From: Microbacterium soli
GTDB lineage: Bacteria > Actinomycetota > Actinomycetes > Actinomycetales > Microbacteriaceae
Assembly: GCF_039539005.1 (NCBI RefSeq)
Contig: NZ_BAABCP010000001.1
Coordinates: forward strand, 620,001-684,000
Direction: 5' to 3'
DNA: 64,000 nt
Shown here: positions 47,944 to 56,958 of the stretch, piece after piece
Layout of the letters: each line of letters begins with the position of its first letter
How positions within the stretch are numbered: the stretch's first letter is position 1
Program-made: the position numbers and the translations under genes
The notes under the pieces: model-generated
The model's input: the letters and a program-made list of their open reading frames with translations, nothing else
What the model was told of the DNA's origin: nothing
Database searches by the model: none

Positions 47944-47980
47944 AGAAGGGGCCCGGATGCCATGCATCCGGGCCCCTTCT
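47944..47980. terminator. Bidirectional terminator with GGATGC-CAT-GCATCC tip
   Basis: A 17-bp perfect stem (AGAAGGGGCCCGGATGC) with a 3-base loop lies between the convergent ends of livF and the binding-protein gene. It is the longest hairpin of the GGATGC-tipped group. Confidence 0.9.
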
Positions 47981-47990
47981 GCTGCGCGTG

Positions 47991-49256
47991 TTACTTGATG
48001 CGCGTGTTGTTGTTGTCGGCGCCGTACTGGTACACGCCGATGGCGGCACCGGTCGGGTCGTGGTTCTCGTCGAACGTGACCTTGCCGGAGAGACCGTCGT
48101 AGTCGGCCTGGCCACCGCCGTTGATGATGTCGGCGCACTCGGCGAACGTGGTGCACGGCGTGCCGCCCTCGGTGCCGCCGGAGACGGCGACCATCTCACC
48201 GGCGATGTCCGCACCCTCGACCGAGCCGGCCTGCAGAGCCGCCAGCGCGATGAGGATGACCGCGTCGTAGGCCTCAGCCGAGTACGTGAGGTCGTTGATC
48301 TTGTCGTTGCCCGCGGCGGTCCATGCGGCGTTCAGCTGCTCGAGGAAGTCGTCAGGAAGCTCCGCGCCCGCGCGGGTGCCCTTCGAGCCCTCGAGGTTGA
48401 TCGACAGGTTGTCCTTCTCGTAGTTCGAGAGGTTCCCGTCGACGAGGTACAGCTTGCTGGTGTCGACTCCGGCCGCCCCCAGCAGTGGGCCGATGGTCTT
48501 GAACTGCTCATAGGAGACGATGGCGACGGCCTCGGGGTTCGCCGCGGCGATCTCGGAGACCTGCGCGTTGAACTGCCCGTCGCCCTGGTTGTACGACGCC
48601 TCGGCGACGACCTTGCCGCCCGCTCCCTCGAACGTGTTCTTGATGGCCTCTGCCAGACCGGTGCCGTACGGGTCGTTCTGGTAGATGATGCCGAGGGTGG
48701 TGGCGCCGTCCTCGGCGATCTCGTTGGCCAGCACCTCGCCCTGCAGGTTGTCGCTCGGCGCCGTGCGGAAGTACAGGTCGTTGATGCCCGTGAACTCGGC
48801 AGAGGTGTTCGACGGGGAGACCATGACGATGCCCGCGTTGACGTTGCTGTCGAGGATCAGCTTGCTGACGCTCGACGACGCGGCGCCGACGAGCGCGTTG
48901 ATGCCCTCGCCCTGGAGCTTGGTGATCGAGGTCTCGTACGCCTTGTTGTCGAGGTCGCCCTCATCGGCGTTGGACACGTCGACGGTGATACCCGCATCCG
49001 CCTCGTTGATCTGGTCGACGGCCAGCTGGACGCCGGCTTCCATCGGCGCCCCGAGGAAGGCCAGCTGCCCGGTCACCGGAAGCAGCGACCCGAGCTTGAG
49101 CGTGAGGTCCGCAGCGGGCTTCGCGTCACCGCCGTCATTGCCGTCCGGGGTCTCGGCAGGCGTGCTGCTGCAGCCCGCGACCACCATTGCGGAGGCGCTG
49201 AGCAGCGCGATCCCCGCGAAGATTCTCGCCGATCGCGAGCTCCTCAATGCGTTCAT
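47991..49256 (-). CDS. livJ: Branched-chain amino-acid ABC substrate-binding lipoprotein
   Basis: 421 residues. A signal peptide with lipobox VVAGC gives lipid attachment at Cys29, then a Gly/Asp-rich linker and a periplasmic-binding fold of the LivJ type (LKLGSLLPVTGQLAFLGAPM). Two cysteines late in the protein (TPCTTFAECAD) may form a disulphide. It faces the livHMGF operon rather than being part of it, so it has its own promoter; GGGAG lies 4 bases before the ATG and TAGGCT (49307-49312) may be its -10. The ligand is presumably a branched-chain amino acid or amide. Confidence 0.93.
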   Translation of the reverse strand: MNALRSSRSARIFAGIALLSASAMVVAGCSSTPAETPDGNDGGDAKPAADLTLKLGSLLPVTGQLAFLGAPMEAGVQLAVDQINEADAGITVDVSNADEGDLDNKAYETSITKLQGEGINALVGAASSSVSKLILDSNVNAGIVMVSPSNTSAEFTGINDLYFRTAPSDNLQGEVLANEIAEDGATTLGIIYQNDPYGTGLAEAIKNTFEGAGGKVVAEASYNQGDGQFNAQVSEIAAANPEAVAIVSYEQFKTIGPLLGAAGVDTSKLYLVDGNLSNYEKDNLSINLEGSKGTRAGAELPDDFLEQLNAAWTAAGNDKINDLTYSAEAYDAVILIALAALQAGSVEGADIAGEMVAVSGGTEGGTPCTTFAECADIINGGGQADYDGLSGKVTFDENHDPTGAAIGVYQYGADNNNTRIK

Positions 49257-49306
49257 GTTGCTCCCTTGCGTAACTGAACGTGGATTACCACCTTCGGATG
49301 TGTTTC

Positions 49307-49312
49307 AGCCTA
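49307..49312 (-). promoter_or_regulatory. Probable -10 box (TAGGCT) of the binding-protein gene
   Basis: TAGGCT lies 50 bases before the ATG at 49256, leaving a leader with a ribosome site. Unlike many neighbours this gene is therefore leadered. Confidence 0.4.
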
Positions 49313-49419
49313 TTCGGTTCCGCGGCCGGACCTGTAACCGGACGTGTCTCGGTCGCCTAACGATCCGCTGGGCGATCGCCGACACCGGACGCGAGGGGTT
49401 CGCGCCGGCCGTGCGGGCG

Positions 49420-50331
49420 TCACACCAGCCGCGCGGGCTCCGCGCGCCGGCCACGGCTCTTCTGCACGACGAGGTCGGTGATGAACACCGCCATCGCGAC
49501 CCACACGAGGACGAACCCGATCCAGCGCTCGGCGGGCATCGGCTCGCCCAGCACCGCCCAGCCCAGCAGGAACTGCAGGATCGGCGTGATGAACTGGATC
49601 ATGCCGACCAGCGACAGGTCCACACGCCTCGTGCCCGCGGCGAACAGCAGCAGCGGCACCGCCGTCGCGATGCCCGCGCACGACAGCAGCACGGTGTGCA
49701 GCGGACTGACCGTGCCCATCGTGATCCCGTCGCCCTGACCGACGACGAGGAGGATGACGGCGGCGATCGGGATGAGCCAGAAGGACTCCAGGGTCAGGCC
49801 GCTGACGGCGTCCACCGCGACCCCCAGCTTCTTCTTGACCAGACCGTACAGGCCGAACGAGACCGTGAGCGACAGCGCGATCCACGGGAAGGAGCCGTAG
49901 GCGACGATGATCACGGCGACGGCGACGGCGGCGATGCCGATCGCGATCCACTGGGCGAGGCGGATGCGCTCGTGCAGCACGAGCACGCCCAGCAGCACCG
50001 TGAAGATCGGGTTGATGAAGTAGCCCAGGCTGGTCTCGACGACCTGTTCGCTCATGGCGGCGATCACGAAGACCTGCCAGTTGATGTAGATGAGGGCGCC
50101 GGCGAGCGCACTGAGCGCCAGCAGCCTCGGCTGCCGCCGGATGGCGCGCAGCCTCCCCCACCCGCGCGTGACGGCCAGCAGCAGGATGCAGAACACGAGC
50201 GTCAGCAGCAGCCGCCAGGCGACCACCTCGAACGGCCCGGTGGGGGCGAGCACGATGAAGTACAGCGGGAACACGCCCCACAGCAGGTAGGCGCCGATCG
50301 TGTACAGGGCGCCTGCGGATCTCGTGCTCAC
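49420..50331 (-). CDS. rarD: RarD family transporter (EamA/DMT superfamily)
   Basis: 303 residues with ten hydrophobic segments. GAYLLWGVFPLYF at the start, LIYINWQVFVIAAMSEQVVETSLGYFINP in the middle and MIQFITPILQFLLGW near the end are RarD hallmarks. RarD proteins are inner-membrane drug/metabolite exporters of uncertain substrate. The GTG start is supported by TAGGCT 6 bases upstream. Confidence 0.92.
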   Translation of the reverse strand: MSTRSAGALYTIGAYLLWGVFPLYFIVLAPTGPFEVVAWRLLLTLVFCILLLAVTRGWGRLRAIRRQPRLLALSALAGALIYINWQVFVIAAMSEQVVETSLGYFINPIFTVLLGVLVLHERIRLAQWIAIGIAAVAVAVIIVAYGSFPWIALSLTVSFGLYGLVKKKLGVAVDAVSGLTLESFWLIPIAAVILLVVGQGDGITMGTVSPLHTVLLSCAGIATAVPLLLFAAGTRRVDLSLVGMIQFITPILQFLLGWAVLGEPMPAERWIGFVLVWVAMAVFITDLVVQKSRGRRAEPARLV

Positions 50332-50337
50332 CGCCCA

Positions 50338-50343
50338 AGCCTA
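50338..50343 (-). promoter_or_regulatory. Leaderless -10 box (TAGGCT) of rarD
   Basis: TAGGCT, 6 bases, then GTG 50331. It lies downstream of the groES terminator, so rarD is independently transcribed. Confidence 0.5.
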
Positions 50344-50376
50344 ACGGCGCGGCCCCGCCGTACGCCCCGGGGACGA

Positions 50377-50411
50377 CGAGGGGTCCGGATGCTCAGCATC
50401 CGGACCCCTCG
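50377..50411. terminator. groES terminator with GGATGC-TCA-GCATCC tip
   Basis: A 16-bp perfect stem (CGAGGGGTCCGGATGC) and 3-base loop, starting 18 bases after the groES stop on the minus strand. Third terminator with the same tip. Confidence 0.88.
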
Positions 50412-50429
50412 AGGACTTGCGTCAGAACG

Positions 50430-50726
50430 TCAGCGGACGACGACCGCGAGGACGTCGCGGGCCGAGAGCACGAGATACTCGTCAGCGCCGAACTTCACCT
50501 CGGTTCCGCCGTACTTGCTGTAGAGCACGCGGTCGCCCACGGCGACGTCGAGCGGAACGCGGTTGCCGTTGTCGTCGATGCGGCCGGGGCCCACTGCCAC
50601 GACCTCGCCCTCCTGGGGCTTCTCCTTGGCGGTGTCGGGGATGACCAGACCGCTGGCGGTGGTCTGCTCTGCCTCGACCTGCTGGATGACGATGCGGTCC
50701 TCGAGCGGCTTGATGGAAACCGACAC
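50430..50726 (-). CDS. groES: Co-chaperonin GroES
   Basis: 98 residues, normal length: [26 protein letters not shown] at the start, the GroEL-binding mobile loop included, and [29 protein letters not shown] at the end. It caps the GroEL folding chamber. groEL does not follow; a terminator and rarD do, as in many actinobacteria with scattered groEL genes. Two CIRCE sites upstream indicate HrcA repression and heat induction. Confidence 0.97.
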   Translation of the reverse strand: MSVSIKPLEDRIVIQQVEAEQTTASGLVIPDTAKEKPQEGEVVAVGPGRIDDNGNRVPLDVAVGDRVLYSKYGGTEVKFGADEYLVLSARDVLAVVVR

Positions 50727-50764
50727 GGTGTACCTCTTCTTTCGTGACTGAGATCAGAAGACTG

Positions 50765-50791
50765 TTAGCACTCTCATGCCGAGGGTGCTAA
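50765..50791. promoter_or_regulatory. CIRCE element 1 (HrcA operator) of groES
   Basis: TTAGCACTC, 9 bases, GGGTGCTAA: the CIRCE consensus with one mismatch in the right arm. It lies 38 bases before the groES ATG. Confidence 0.92.
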
Positions 50792-50810
50792 CTCCAGTGT
50801 AGGCCGTGCG

Positions 50811-50837
50811 CTGGCACTCACGCAATGCGAGTGCCAG
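50811..50837. promoter_or_regulatory. CIRCE element 2 (HrcA operator) of groES
   Basis: CTGGCACTC, 9 bases, GAGTGCCAG: a perfect CIRCE-type inverted repeat 46 bp (centre to centre) upstream of the first. A tandem pair before groES is known in actinobacteria. Confidence 0.85.
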
Positions 50838-50909
50838 TTCTTCGCGTTCCGGTTCCCCTGTCGCGGGTCGTCGCCTCCGCGTCAAGGAGGCGACCGGACG
50901 CGCCGGACA

Positions 50910-50915
50910 TAGGCT
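50910..50915 (+). promoter_or_regulatory. Leaderless -10 box (TAGGCT) of the THUMP-like methyltransferase
   Basis: TAGGCT, 6 bases, then GTG 50922. Confidence 0.5.
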
Positions 50916-50921
50916 TGCACG

Positions 50922-52127
50922 GTGGAGATCTCCGAGCTGACGGCGCTGCTCACCCACGAAGGACTCGACCTGCTCGACGAGCTGGGATCGATCGGCTCCT
51001 CCGCGGAAGCGACCCGCGCCGTGTCGCGGCTGCGCGCCGCCGGGCACTCCCCCGACCTGGTCTCCGCGGTGGTCGGGCAGGCGCATCTGCGCGCGCGAGC
51101 GCAGGCGAAGTTCGGTGAGTTCGCCGCACGGATGCTGTTCACCCGGGCCGGTCTCGAACAGGCCACCAGGCTGAACGTCGCTTCCCTGCACGCGGCCCGC
51201 ATGCGGCAGGCCGGCATCACCGAGGTCGCCGACCTGGGCTGCGGGATCGGCGGCGACAGCCTGGCCTTCGCCGGCGCGGGACTGAAGGTCACGGCGATGG
51301 ACGCTGACGAGGTGACCGCGGGCATCGCGGCGTACAACCTGGCTCCTTTCGGAGAGGATGTCGACGTGCGCAGGGGCTTCGCCGAGGACGCCGTGGACGC
51401 GGGCCCGGCGACGCACCCGGGCACGCGGGCGGTGTGGCTGGACCCGGCCCGCCGCACGGCCGGGCACAGCGAGACGCGTCGGCTGGCGGCATCCGACTGG
51501 TCGCCGGGACTGGGCTGGTGCCTCGACGTCGCGCGCACGCACCCGACCGGCATCAAGCTGGGGCCGGGGATGGACCGCGATCTCATCCCCCACGACGTCG
51601 AGGCGCAGTGGGTGAGCGTCGACGGCAGCGTGGTCGAGCTGGTGCTGTGGAGCGGCCCGCTCGCCCGCGAGGGTGTCCGGCGCGCGGCACTCGTCGTCTC
51701 CGGCGGACGGTCGCACGAGCTGACGGCAGCGGCGGATGCCGAGGACGTGCCGGTGCGCGCCCTCGGCGCCTTCCTGCACGAGCCCGACGGGGCGGTGATC
51801 CGCGCGCGTCTCATCGGCGACGCGGGGCGGATGCTGGAGGCCGGCATGCTCGATGGGAGGATCGCGTATCTCACGGGGGACTCCGCGGTGACGAGCCCGT
51901 TCGTGCAGTCGTTCCGGGTGCGCGAGACCATGCCCGCGCATGCGAAGACCATCAACGCGGCGCTGCGCGCCCATGACATCGGCCGTCTGGAGATCAAGAA
52001 GCGCGGGATGGACATCGACCCCGCGACGTTCCGGAAGAGGCTCAGCCTGCGCGGCTCGCAGGAGGCCGTGCTGATCCTCACGCGCACTCCCGAGGGCCGC
52101 ATCGCGATCCTCGCCGACCGGGTCTGA
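50922..52127 (+). CDS. Class I SAM-dependent methyltransferase with THUMP-like C-terminal domain
   Basis: 401 residues. The Rossmann methyltransferase core starts near residue 100 with the SAM motif VADLGCGIGGDSLAFA and the acidic MDADE. WLDPARR is the motif IV equivalent. The last 80 residues (PAHAKTINAALRAHDIGRLEIKKRGMDIDPATFRKRLSLRG) match the THUMP-like domain of this family. Members are conserved in actinobacteria and thought to modify RNA, but the target is unknown. The start GTG fits the leaderless -10 box. Confidence 0.88.
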   Translation: MEISELTALLTHEGLDLLDELGSIGSSAEATRAVSRLRAAGHSPDLVSAVVGQAHLRARAQAKFGEFAARMLFTRAGLEQATRLNVASLHAARMRQAGITEVADLGCGIGGDSLAFAGAGLKVTAMDADEVTAGIAAYNLAPFGEDVDVRRGFAEDAVDAGPATHPGTRAVWLDPARRTAGHSETRRLAASDWSPGLGWCLDVARTHPTGIKLGPGMDRDLIPHDVEAQWVSVDGSVVELVLWSGPLAREGVRRAALVVSGGRSHELTAAADAEDVPVRALGAFLHEPDGAVIRARLIGDAGRMLEAGMLDGRIAYLTGDSAVTSPFVQSFRVRETMPAHAKTINAALRAHDIGRLEIKKRGMDIDPATFRKRLSLRGSQEAVLILTRTPEGRIAILADRV

Positions 52128-52154
52128 CACGCACCACGACCGGCCCGACCGGCC

Positions 52155-52169
52155 GACCGGACGCCGGTC
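52155..52169. terminator. Weak hairpin between methyltransferase and minus-strand cluster
   Basis: GACCGG-ACG-CCGGTC, a 6-bp stem in a stretch rich in CCGG words between convergent genes. Several alternative foldings are possible; a terminator is likely but not well defined. Confidence 0.4.
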
Positions 52170-52177
52170 CGCACCGG

Positions 52178-53248
52178 TCAGCCGATGTCGCCGGTCCTGT
52201 CGTCGATGGCCGTGCAGGCGCCCGTCGGGGCATCGCAGCCGACGACGTTCGCACGCTTCGTGAGCTCGGTGATCGTGAGGATCGGGCCACGCCACCTCGT
52301 CCAGGTCACGCTGTACAGGCTGTGCCCGTGCCCGAGCTCGACCGTCCCCTCGGCGAGCGTCGTGCCTTCGCGCGAGGGCGAGCAGCTGCGGTCCGCGACG
52401 AGCGTGTCGGGGTCGACGACCGCCACGCACTGCTCGTCGCCCGTCGACACGAACACGGGCAGGTCGCCGTCGTAGCCGACGATGCTCAGGTTCCGGAGGC
52501 CGAACCCCTCGTCCTCCAGCACGCGCAGGAGTGCGCGCTCCTGGTCGGAGTACTGGTGGATCCACGCGGTTTCCGGGCCCATGTCCCAGCGCTCGAGCAT
52601 CACGGCCCATTCTCCGGACACCACCCGGGCGAGATAGGCCGTGTAGTACGTGACCGCGTCGTCCGTGGCCCGTTCCACCTGCGTGGCGATGATCCCGTTG
52701 CCGAAGCTGCCGCGCTCGGGATCGTCGCACTGGATGCCGTGCTCCTCGCCGACGACCATGACCACGCAGCGATCCCCATCGCGCGCGGCCGTCCACACGG
52801 CGGCGCCCTGCTTCTCGCCCGCGAAAGCGAGCGATCCGGGGTCGAAGTCGCCCTGCGCGTCGAGCTCGCCCTGGAGCTGCTGCTGCGCGGCCGTCATCTC
52901 AGGTGGCCCGGCGGGCGCCTCTGGCGAGAAGACCAGGCGGGCGATGCCGAGGCCGAGCACGAGCGCGACGACGGCGACCAGGGGGATCAGCAGACGGGAG
53001 CGCCGACGGATGCCGGGCTGAGCCGGCTGCTCCGGTGGGCGCCCCTCAGACGGGCGCCCCTCAGACGGGCGCCCCTCCTGCGGATTCTCTTCCGGCGAGT
53101 GCTCCGGGGCCGGCGCGCTCGCATCCTCGCTCCGCGGCGCCGTCAGCATCCGCAGCTCCTCCGCCTCTTCCGCCGTCAGCCCGCCGCCGGGCGCGAAGGC
53201 GCGTCGCTGCAGCTCGCGCAGGCGATCGGCATCCGCTCCCGAGATCAT
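52178..53248 (-). CDS. Hypothetical single-pass membrane protein, paralogue B
   Basis: 356 residues, no known family recognised. The N terminus (ADRLRELQRRAFAPGGGLTAEEAEELRML) is shared with the preceding gene. A Pro/Glu/Ser-rich linker with PSEGR repeats follows, then one membrane segment (about 85-108) and an extracytoplasmic domain with six cysteines (for example CDD, CVAVV, SCSPS, VGCDAPTGAC), perhaps disulphide-bonded. GYDGDLPVFVSTG aligns with GYDGDQPVWTGA of the paralogue. The ATG overlaps the previous stop (ATGA). Last gene of the acpS-tsaD cluster; may be a secreted-domain sensor or adhesin (guess). Confidence 0.75.
   Translation of the reverse strand: MISGADADRLRELQRRAFAPGGGLTAEEAEELRMLTAPRSEDASAPAPEHSPEENPQEGRPSEGRPSEGRPPEQPAQPGIRRRSRLLIPLVAVVALVLGLGIARLVFSPEAPAGPPEMTAAQQQLQGELDAQGDFDPGSLAFAGEKQGAAVWTAARDGDRCVVMVVGEEHGIQCDDPERGSFGNGIIATQVERATDDAVTYYTAYLARVVSGEWAVMLERWDMGPETAWIHQYSDQERALLRVLEDEGFGLRNLSIVGYDGDLPVFVSTGDEQCVAVVDPDTLVADRSCSPSREGTTLAEGTVELGHGHSLYSVTWTRWRGPILTITELTKRANVVGCDAPTGACTAIDDRTGDIG
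53037..53077. repeat. 15-bp tandem repeat encoding PSEGR units
   Basis: Two full units of GGGCGCCCCTCAGAC and a partial third, in frame in the linker of paralogue B. On the coding strand they add PSEGR per unit, so copy-number change would alter linker length without a frameshift. Confidence 0.8.
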
Positions 53249-54321
53249 CCACCCACCGCCCCGGGGCGGCTGATCCGCAGCTGCGGACCGTAGCGACCGC
53301 CCATGTCGACGCTGTAGGTGGTGGTGCCGACGACCAGCTCCACCACGAGGGTCTCCGACGGCCGCGGTTCGTCGCCGGAGACGATCAGCTCGCCGCCGTT
53401 CACGATGGCCACACGGGATACGCGGCCCTGCGCCCCCGTCCAGACCGGTTGATCCCCGTCGTAGCCGGCGACCCCCAGGGTGGCCCCCTCGAAGCCCGCA
53501 CTCACGAGCAGCTCGGCCTGCTCGAGCTCGACGCCGTCGAACTGCGAGCGCCAGTCGAACTCCCCGTTCACGGTCTCCCGCGTGATCCTGACGACGGGCG
53601 TGCCCGCGATGTCGTGAGACAGAACCGCCCACAGCGAGACCTCGCCGTCGTCGCCGGTGTAGTGGATCATCGTCTGCAGGGCCGACGGCCCAGCCTGCGG
53701 GCCCGCGGCATCCGACGGCAGGCAGGCGGAAGCCGGCTCGACCTCCGCGCGGGTGAGGATGAGGCAGTCGAGCCCGCCGTCGTCGCGGGAGCCCCGCCAG
53801 GCGTCGACGCCGTAGTCGCCGCCCATCAGCTGCAGGCTGCCCGCGTCGTATCGGCCGGACGCCTCCAGCTGCGCCCACGCGTCCTGCTGGACGGCGTCCA
53901 GACGCGGGCCGTCCGACCCGCCGAAGGCGACCCCGCCGATGGCGAGTCCCAGCAGCGCCGCGAGGACGGCGACGGCGGGGACGAGCAGGCGACGGATGCC
54001 GCGCCTCGGCGCCGCATGCTTCGCGGGCTCCGCAACGTTCTCGCCGTCTCCACCGGCGTCCCGCTCTCCGGCCCCCTCCGCTCGTGCGGCGCGCATCGCC
54101 GCGTCCGAGGGGTCGGAAGCGACCATAGGCGACACATCCTCGGAGGGAGAAGGGCCCGCAGTGCGGACAGGGTCCGGGACAGCAGACGCAGGCGCGGCCG
54201 GCCGCGCCCTGTTGTCGAGGTCGTGCAGCTCGGCCAGCTCGGCGTCGCTGAGCGTCCCCCCGGGTGCGTAGGCCCGGCGTTGAAGCTCACGCCGCCTGGC
54301 GGCGTCGCGGGCATCCGGCAT
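53245..54321 (-). CDS. Hypothetical single-pass membrane protein, paralogue A
   Basis: 358 residues with the same plan as the next gene: N-terminal RRRELQRRAYAPGGTLSDAELAELHDL, an acidic/Ala-rich linker, a membrane segment at about 112-132 (RRLLVPAVAVLAALLGLAIGGVAFG) and an extracytoplasmic domain. It has only two cysteines (DCLIL and ACLPS). The ATG lies 4 bases after the stop of the small membrane protein gene. The two proteins arose by tandem duplication and have diverged strongly. Function unknown. Confidence 0.75.
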   Translation of the reverse strand: MPDARDAARRRELQRRAYAPGGTLSDAELAELHDLDNRARPAAPASAVPDPVRTAGPSPSEDVSPMVASDPSDAAMRAARAEGAGERDAGGDGENVAEPAKHAAPRRGIRRLLVPAVAVLAALLGLAIGGVAFGGSDGPRLDAVQQDAWAQLEASGRYDAGSLQLMGGDYGVDAWRGSRDDGGLDCLILTRAEVEPASACLPSDAAGPQAGPSALQTMIHYTGDDGEVSLWAVLSHDIAGTPVVRITRETVNGEFDWRSQFDGVELEQAELLVSAGFEGATLGVAGYDGDQPVWTGAQGRVSRVAIVNGGELIVSGDEPRPSETLVVELVVGTTTYSVDMGGRYGPQLRISRPGAVGG

Positions 54322-54324
54322 CCC

Positions 54325-54759
54325 TCACCCCAGCGTCTCGAACTGCATCGTCGCCCAGATCAGCCATCCTGCACTGAACAGGGTCGCGCACAGTCCCAGC
54401 ACGAGCGCCCAGGTGGCGACCTCGCGGTTCTCGATCGGACGGCGCAGCGACATCACCGCGGCGACCACGGCGACGACGGCCACCGGGATCCCCCAGCCGA
54501 CGAACATCGAGGTCGCGAGCGCCACGATCGCGGCGAACAGCGCCCAGGGCGCCAGGCGCGCGTCATCGACCGGCGTGGGATCGGCGTCCGGCGTCCACGC
54601 GGCGGCGAACCCCTCGGCATCCGGATCCCGGTTCGTCCGCGCCACCGGCACCGGTGCCGTGGGCAGCCGGCTGTATCCCTTCGACGCGCCGGGCAGCGAC
54701 GCCTCACTCTGCGGCTTCACCGCCTCGGGCGTGGGCCCCTCGATCTGCGGGTCGGTCAT
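54325..54759 (-). CDS. Small two- to three-segment membrane protein, DUF4190-like
   Basis: 144 residues. The first 70 are polar and Pro-rich ([17 protein letters not shown]). Then come hydrophobic segments at about 72-105 ([32 protein letters not shown]) and 115-140 ([21 protein letters not shown]), joined by [10 protein letters not shown], a layout like DUF4190 proteins. The ATG overlaps the tsaD stop (ATGA). Function unknown. Confidence 0.78.
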   Translation of the reverse strand: MTDPQIEGPTPEAVKPQSEASLPGASKGYSRLPTAPVPVARTNRDPDAEGFAAAWTPDADPTPVDDARLAPWALFAAIVALATSMFVGWGIPVAVVAVVAAVMSLRRPIENREVATWALVLGLCATLFSAGWLIWATMQFETLG

Positions 54760-55826
54760 GCCGGGCTCACCTGGATCTGCGTCACCGGGAGGGTCGAGTC
54801 CGCGCCGAAGCCCAGGGTCGACGCATCCCGGCCGCCGGTGATCAGCTCGGCAGCGAGGCCGGCGATCATGGCCCCGTTGTCGGTGCACAGCGTCAGCGGC
54901 GGGATGCGCACGGTGACGCCCGCCGCTTCGGCGCGCTCGAGCGCCACCTCGCGCAGACGACGGTTGGCGATCACCCCGCCGCCCAGCAGCAGTCGGGGCA
55001 CGCCGCGGTCCTCGCAGGCGGCGAGCGCCTTCGTGACGAGCACGTCGACGACGGCCTCGCGGAAGCTCGCGGCGACGTCAGCGGTGGGGATGTCCTGACC
55101 CGCCGCCTCGGCGCGCTCGATCCAGCGCGCGACGGCGGTCTTCAGTCCGGAGAACGAGAAGTCGTAGCGGTGCCTGGCCAGATCGGAGGCCTTCGACAGC
55201 CCGCGCGGGAACCGGATGGCCCTCGGGTCTCCGCCGACAGCGGCCCGATCGATCTGCGGCCCGCCGGGATAGGGCAGACCCAGCAGACGCGCGACCTTGT
55301 CGAACGCCTCGCCCGCCGCGTCGTCGACGGTCTCGCCGAGCAGCTCGACATCCGTCGTCAGGTCGCGCACGTGCAGCAGCGAGGTGTGCCCGCCGCTGAC
55401 CAGCAGCGCGATCGTCGGGTACTCCAGCGGCTCCGACTCGTGGTCGGCGGAGGTGAGGATGTCGGCGGCGATGTGCCCGACGAGGTGGTTCACGGCGTAC
55501 AGCGGCTTGTCCAGCGAGACGGCCAGGCCCTTCGCGGCTCCCACGCCGACCATGAGCGCCCCGGCGAGCCCCGGTCCGCTCGTGACGGCGATGGCGTCCA
55601 GGTCGTCGAGGCCCACCTGCGCCTCGGCGAGCGCCTGCTCGATCGCCGGCTGCAGCGCCTCCAGATGCGCGCGGGCGGCGACCTCGGGCACGACGCCGCC
55701 GTAGCGGGCGTGCTCGTCCATGCTGGAGGCGATGGTGTTGGACAGCAACCGGCGGCCGCGCACGATGCCGATGCCGGTCTCGTCGCAGCTGGTCTCGATG
55801 CCCAGCACCAGGGGTTCAGTCGTCAT
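54756..55826 (-). CDS. tsaD: tRNA N6-threonylcarbamoyladenosine transferase TsaD
   Basis: 356-residue ASKHA-fold enzyme that, with TsaB and TsaE, puts the threonylcarbamoyl group on A37 of tRNAs reading ANN codons. It begins [17 protein letters not shown]; metal-binding His residues lie in AARAHLEAL and [12 protein letters not shown], and [10 protein letters not shown] and [11 protein letters not shown] are family motifs. ATG 55826 gives the usual N terminus; upstream residues are not conserved. Overlaps rimI by 11 bases. Confidence 0.97.
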   Translation of the reverse strand: MTTEPLVLGIETSCDETGIGIVRGRRLLSNTIASSMDEHARYGGVVPEVAARAHLEALQPAIEQALAEAQVGLDDLDAIAVTSGPGLAGALMVGVGAAKGLAVSLDKPLYAVNHLVGHIAADILTSADHESEPLEYPTIALLVSGGHTSLLHVRDLTTDVELLGETVDDAAGEAFDKVARLLGLPYPGGPQIDRAAVGGDPRAIRFPRGLSKASDLARHRYDFSFSGLKTAVARWIERAEAAGQDIPTADVAASFREAVVDVLVTKALAACEDRGVPRLLLGGGVIANRRLREVALERAEAAGVTVRIPPLTLCTDNGAMIAGLAAELITGGRDASTLGFGADSTLPVTQIQVSPA

Positions 55827-56343
55827 GCGGGCCTCTCTGCACGGTCGTCGCCTCGTCGCCGGGCGCCTCTCCACCGGGCGCGGCGGTGGGCGCCCACGCC
55901 CGCAGGTCCAGCCGCATCACGATGGCGTCCACGTCGTCGGGCTGATAGTAGTGGGCGCGGCGGCCGAGTTCAGTGAACCCCTCCGAGCGGTAGAGCCCCT
56001 CGGCGACGGGGTTGTCGGCGCGCACCTCCAGGAACAGCTCGCGGGCGCCGCGGGCGACGGCCTCGGCGATCAGCGCGCGCAGCAGCGCCCTCCCCCGCCC
56101 CTGCCCGCGGACGGTCTCGTCGAGCGCGATGGTCTGGATGTCGGCATCCGGTCCGCCGCGCAGCGCGCGCAGCCCGCCGTAGCCGACGACCGCGCCGTCC
56201 TGCTCGTCCACGAGGTAGTGGCTGTGCGGGGCCGAAAGCTCGGCGGCCATGGTCTGCTCGCTCCATGCGTCGGTGGGGAAGCTGCGGCGCTCGAGCGCCA
56301 TGATCGCGCCGAGATCCCCCGCCGTGGCGATGCGCAGCGTCAT
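55816..56343 (-). CDS. rimI: Ribosomal protein S18 alanine N-acetyltransferase
   Basis: 175-residue GNAT acetyltransferase. The acetyl-CoA loop is [14 protein letters not shown] and the core ends [28 protein letters not shown], as in RimI. Its place between tsaB and tsaD is the common bacterial arrangement. About 20 C-terminal residues beyond the fold are Gly/Glu-rich. Overlaps tsaB (ATGA). Confidence 0.93.
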   Translation of the reverse strand: MTLRIATAGDLGAIMALERRSFPTDAWSEQTMAAELSAPHSHYLVDEQDGAVVGYGGLRALRGGPDADIQTIALDETVRGQGRGRALLRALIAEAVARGARELFLEVRADNPVAEGLYRSEGFTELGRRAHYYQPDDVDAIVMRLDLRAWAPTAAPGGEAPGDEATTVQRGPHDD

Positions 56344-56927
56344 GCGCTCACCCGCTTCGGGGCGCCCGGCTGCACGACATCCGGCGAGCGCAGGTACAGC
56401 GGCTCCGCGCCGGTGAGAGTGCGCGCGGCGGTGATCGCCCGCGCACCGACTCTGGCCAGAGCGGAGGCGGAGAGCTCGACCGTCTCGATCACGGGCTCCT
56501 CCAGCTCGGCACCGTGTGGGGCGAGCCGGGTGGGCGCGACGAGGTTGGGGATGCCGTCGGCATCCGTGCCGTCGAAGACGCTCACGGCGATCTCCCGGCG
56601 GCGCGCGTCGGTCACGACGGCGAACCTGCCGGGGATCGTGGCGGCCTCGGCGACGGCGTAGTGGCTGGGGACCGGTATGACGGGGATGCCGCGGCCGAGG
56701 GCGAACGTGCGCGCCGCGGCGATCCCGATCCGCAGGCCCGTGAAGGGGCCGGGGCCCATGCCCGCGACCACCTGCGTGATGCCCGGGCGTGCGACCTGTG
56801 CGAGCAGATCGCCGATGACCTCCGCATGCCCGAGCGGGTCGGGCGAGGCGGCCTCGGCGACGGTGCGCCCGTCGGCGTCGATGACGGCGACGGTGGTGCC
56901 CAGCGAGGTGTCGACGGCGAGAATCAC
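56340..56927 (-). CDS. tsaB: tRNA threonylcarbamoyladenosine biosynthesis protein TsaB
   Basis: 195 residues; the inactive TsaD paralogue that bridges TsaD and TsaE. It begins MILAVDTSLGTTVAVID and has GMGPGPFTGLRIGIAAARTFA. GTG at 56927 follows TACCCT and 6 bases, so it can be transcribed apart from tsaE, which ends 31 bases upstream. Confidence 0.95.
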   Translation of the reverse strand: MILAVDTSLGTTVAVIDADGRTVAEAASPDPLGHAEVIGDLLAQVARPGITQVVAGMGPGPFTGLRIGIAAARTFALGRGIPVIPVPSHYAVAEAATIPGRFAVVTDARRREIAVSVFDGTDADGIPNLVAPTRLAPHGAELEEPVIETVELSASALARVGARAITAARTLTGAEPLYLRSPDVVQPGAPKRVSA

Positions 56928-56933
56928 CCTCTC

Positions 56934-56939
56934 AGGGTA
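56934..56939 (-). promoter_or_regulatory. Possible leaderless -10 (TACCCT) of tsaB
   Basis: TACCCT, 6 bases, then GTG 56927; lies in the short gap after tsaE. Confidence 0.4.
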
Positions 56940-56958
56940 GTCGGCTCCGCCCTGGTGC

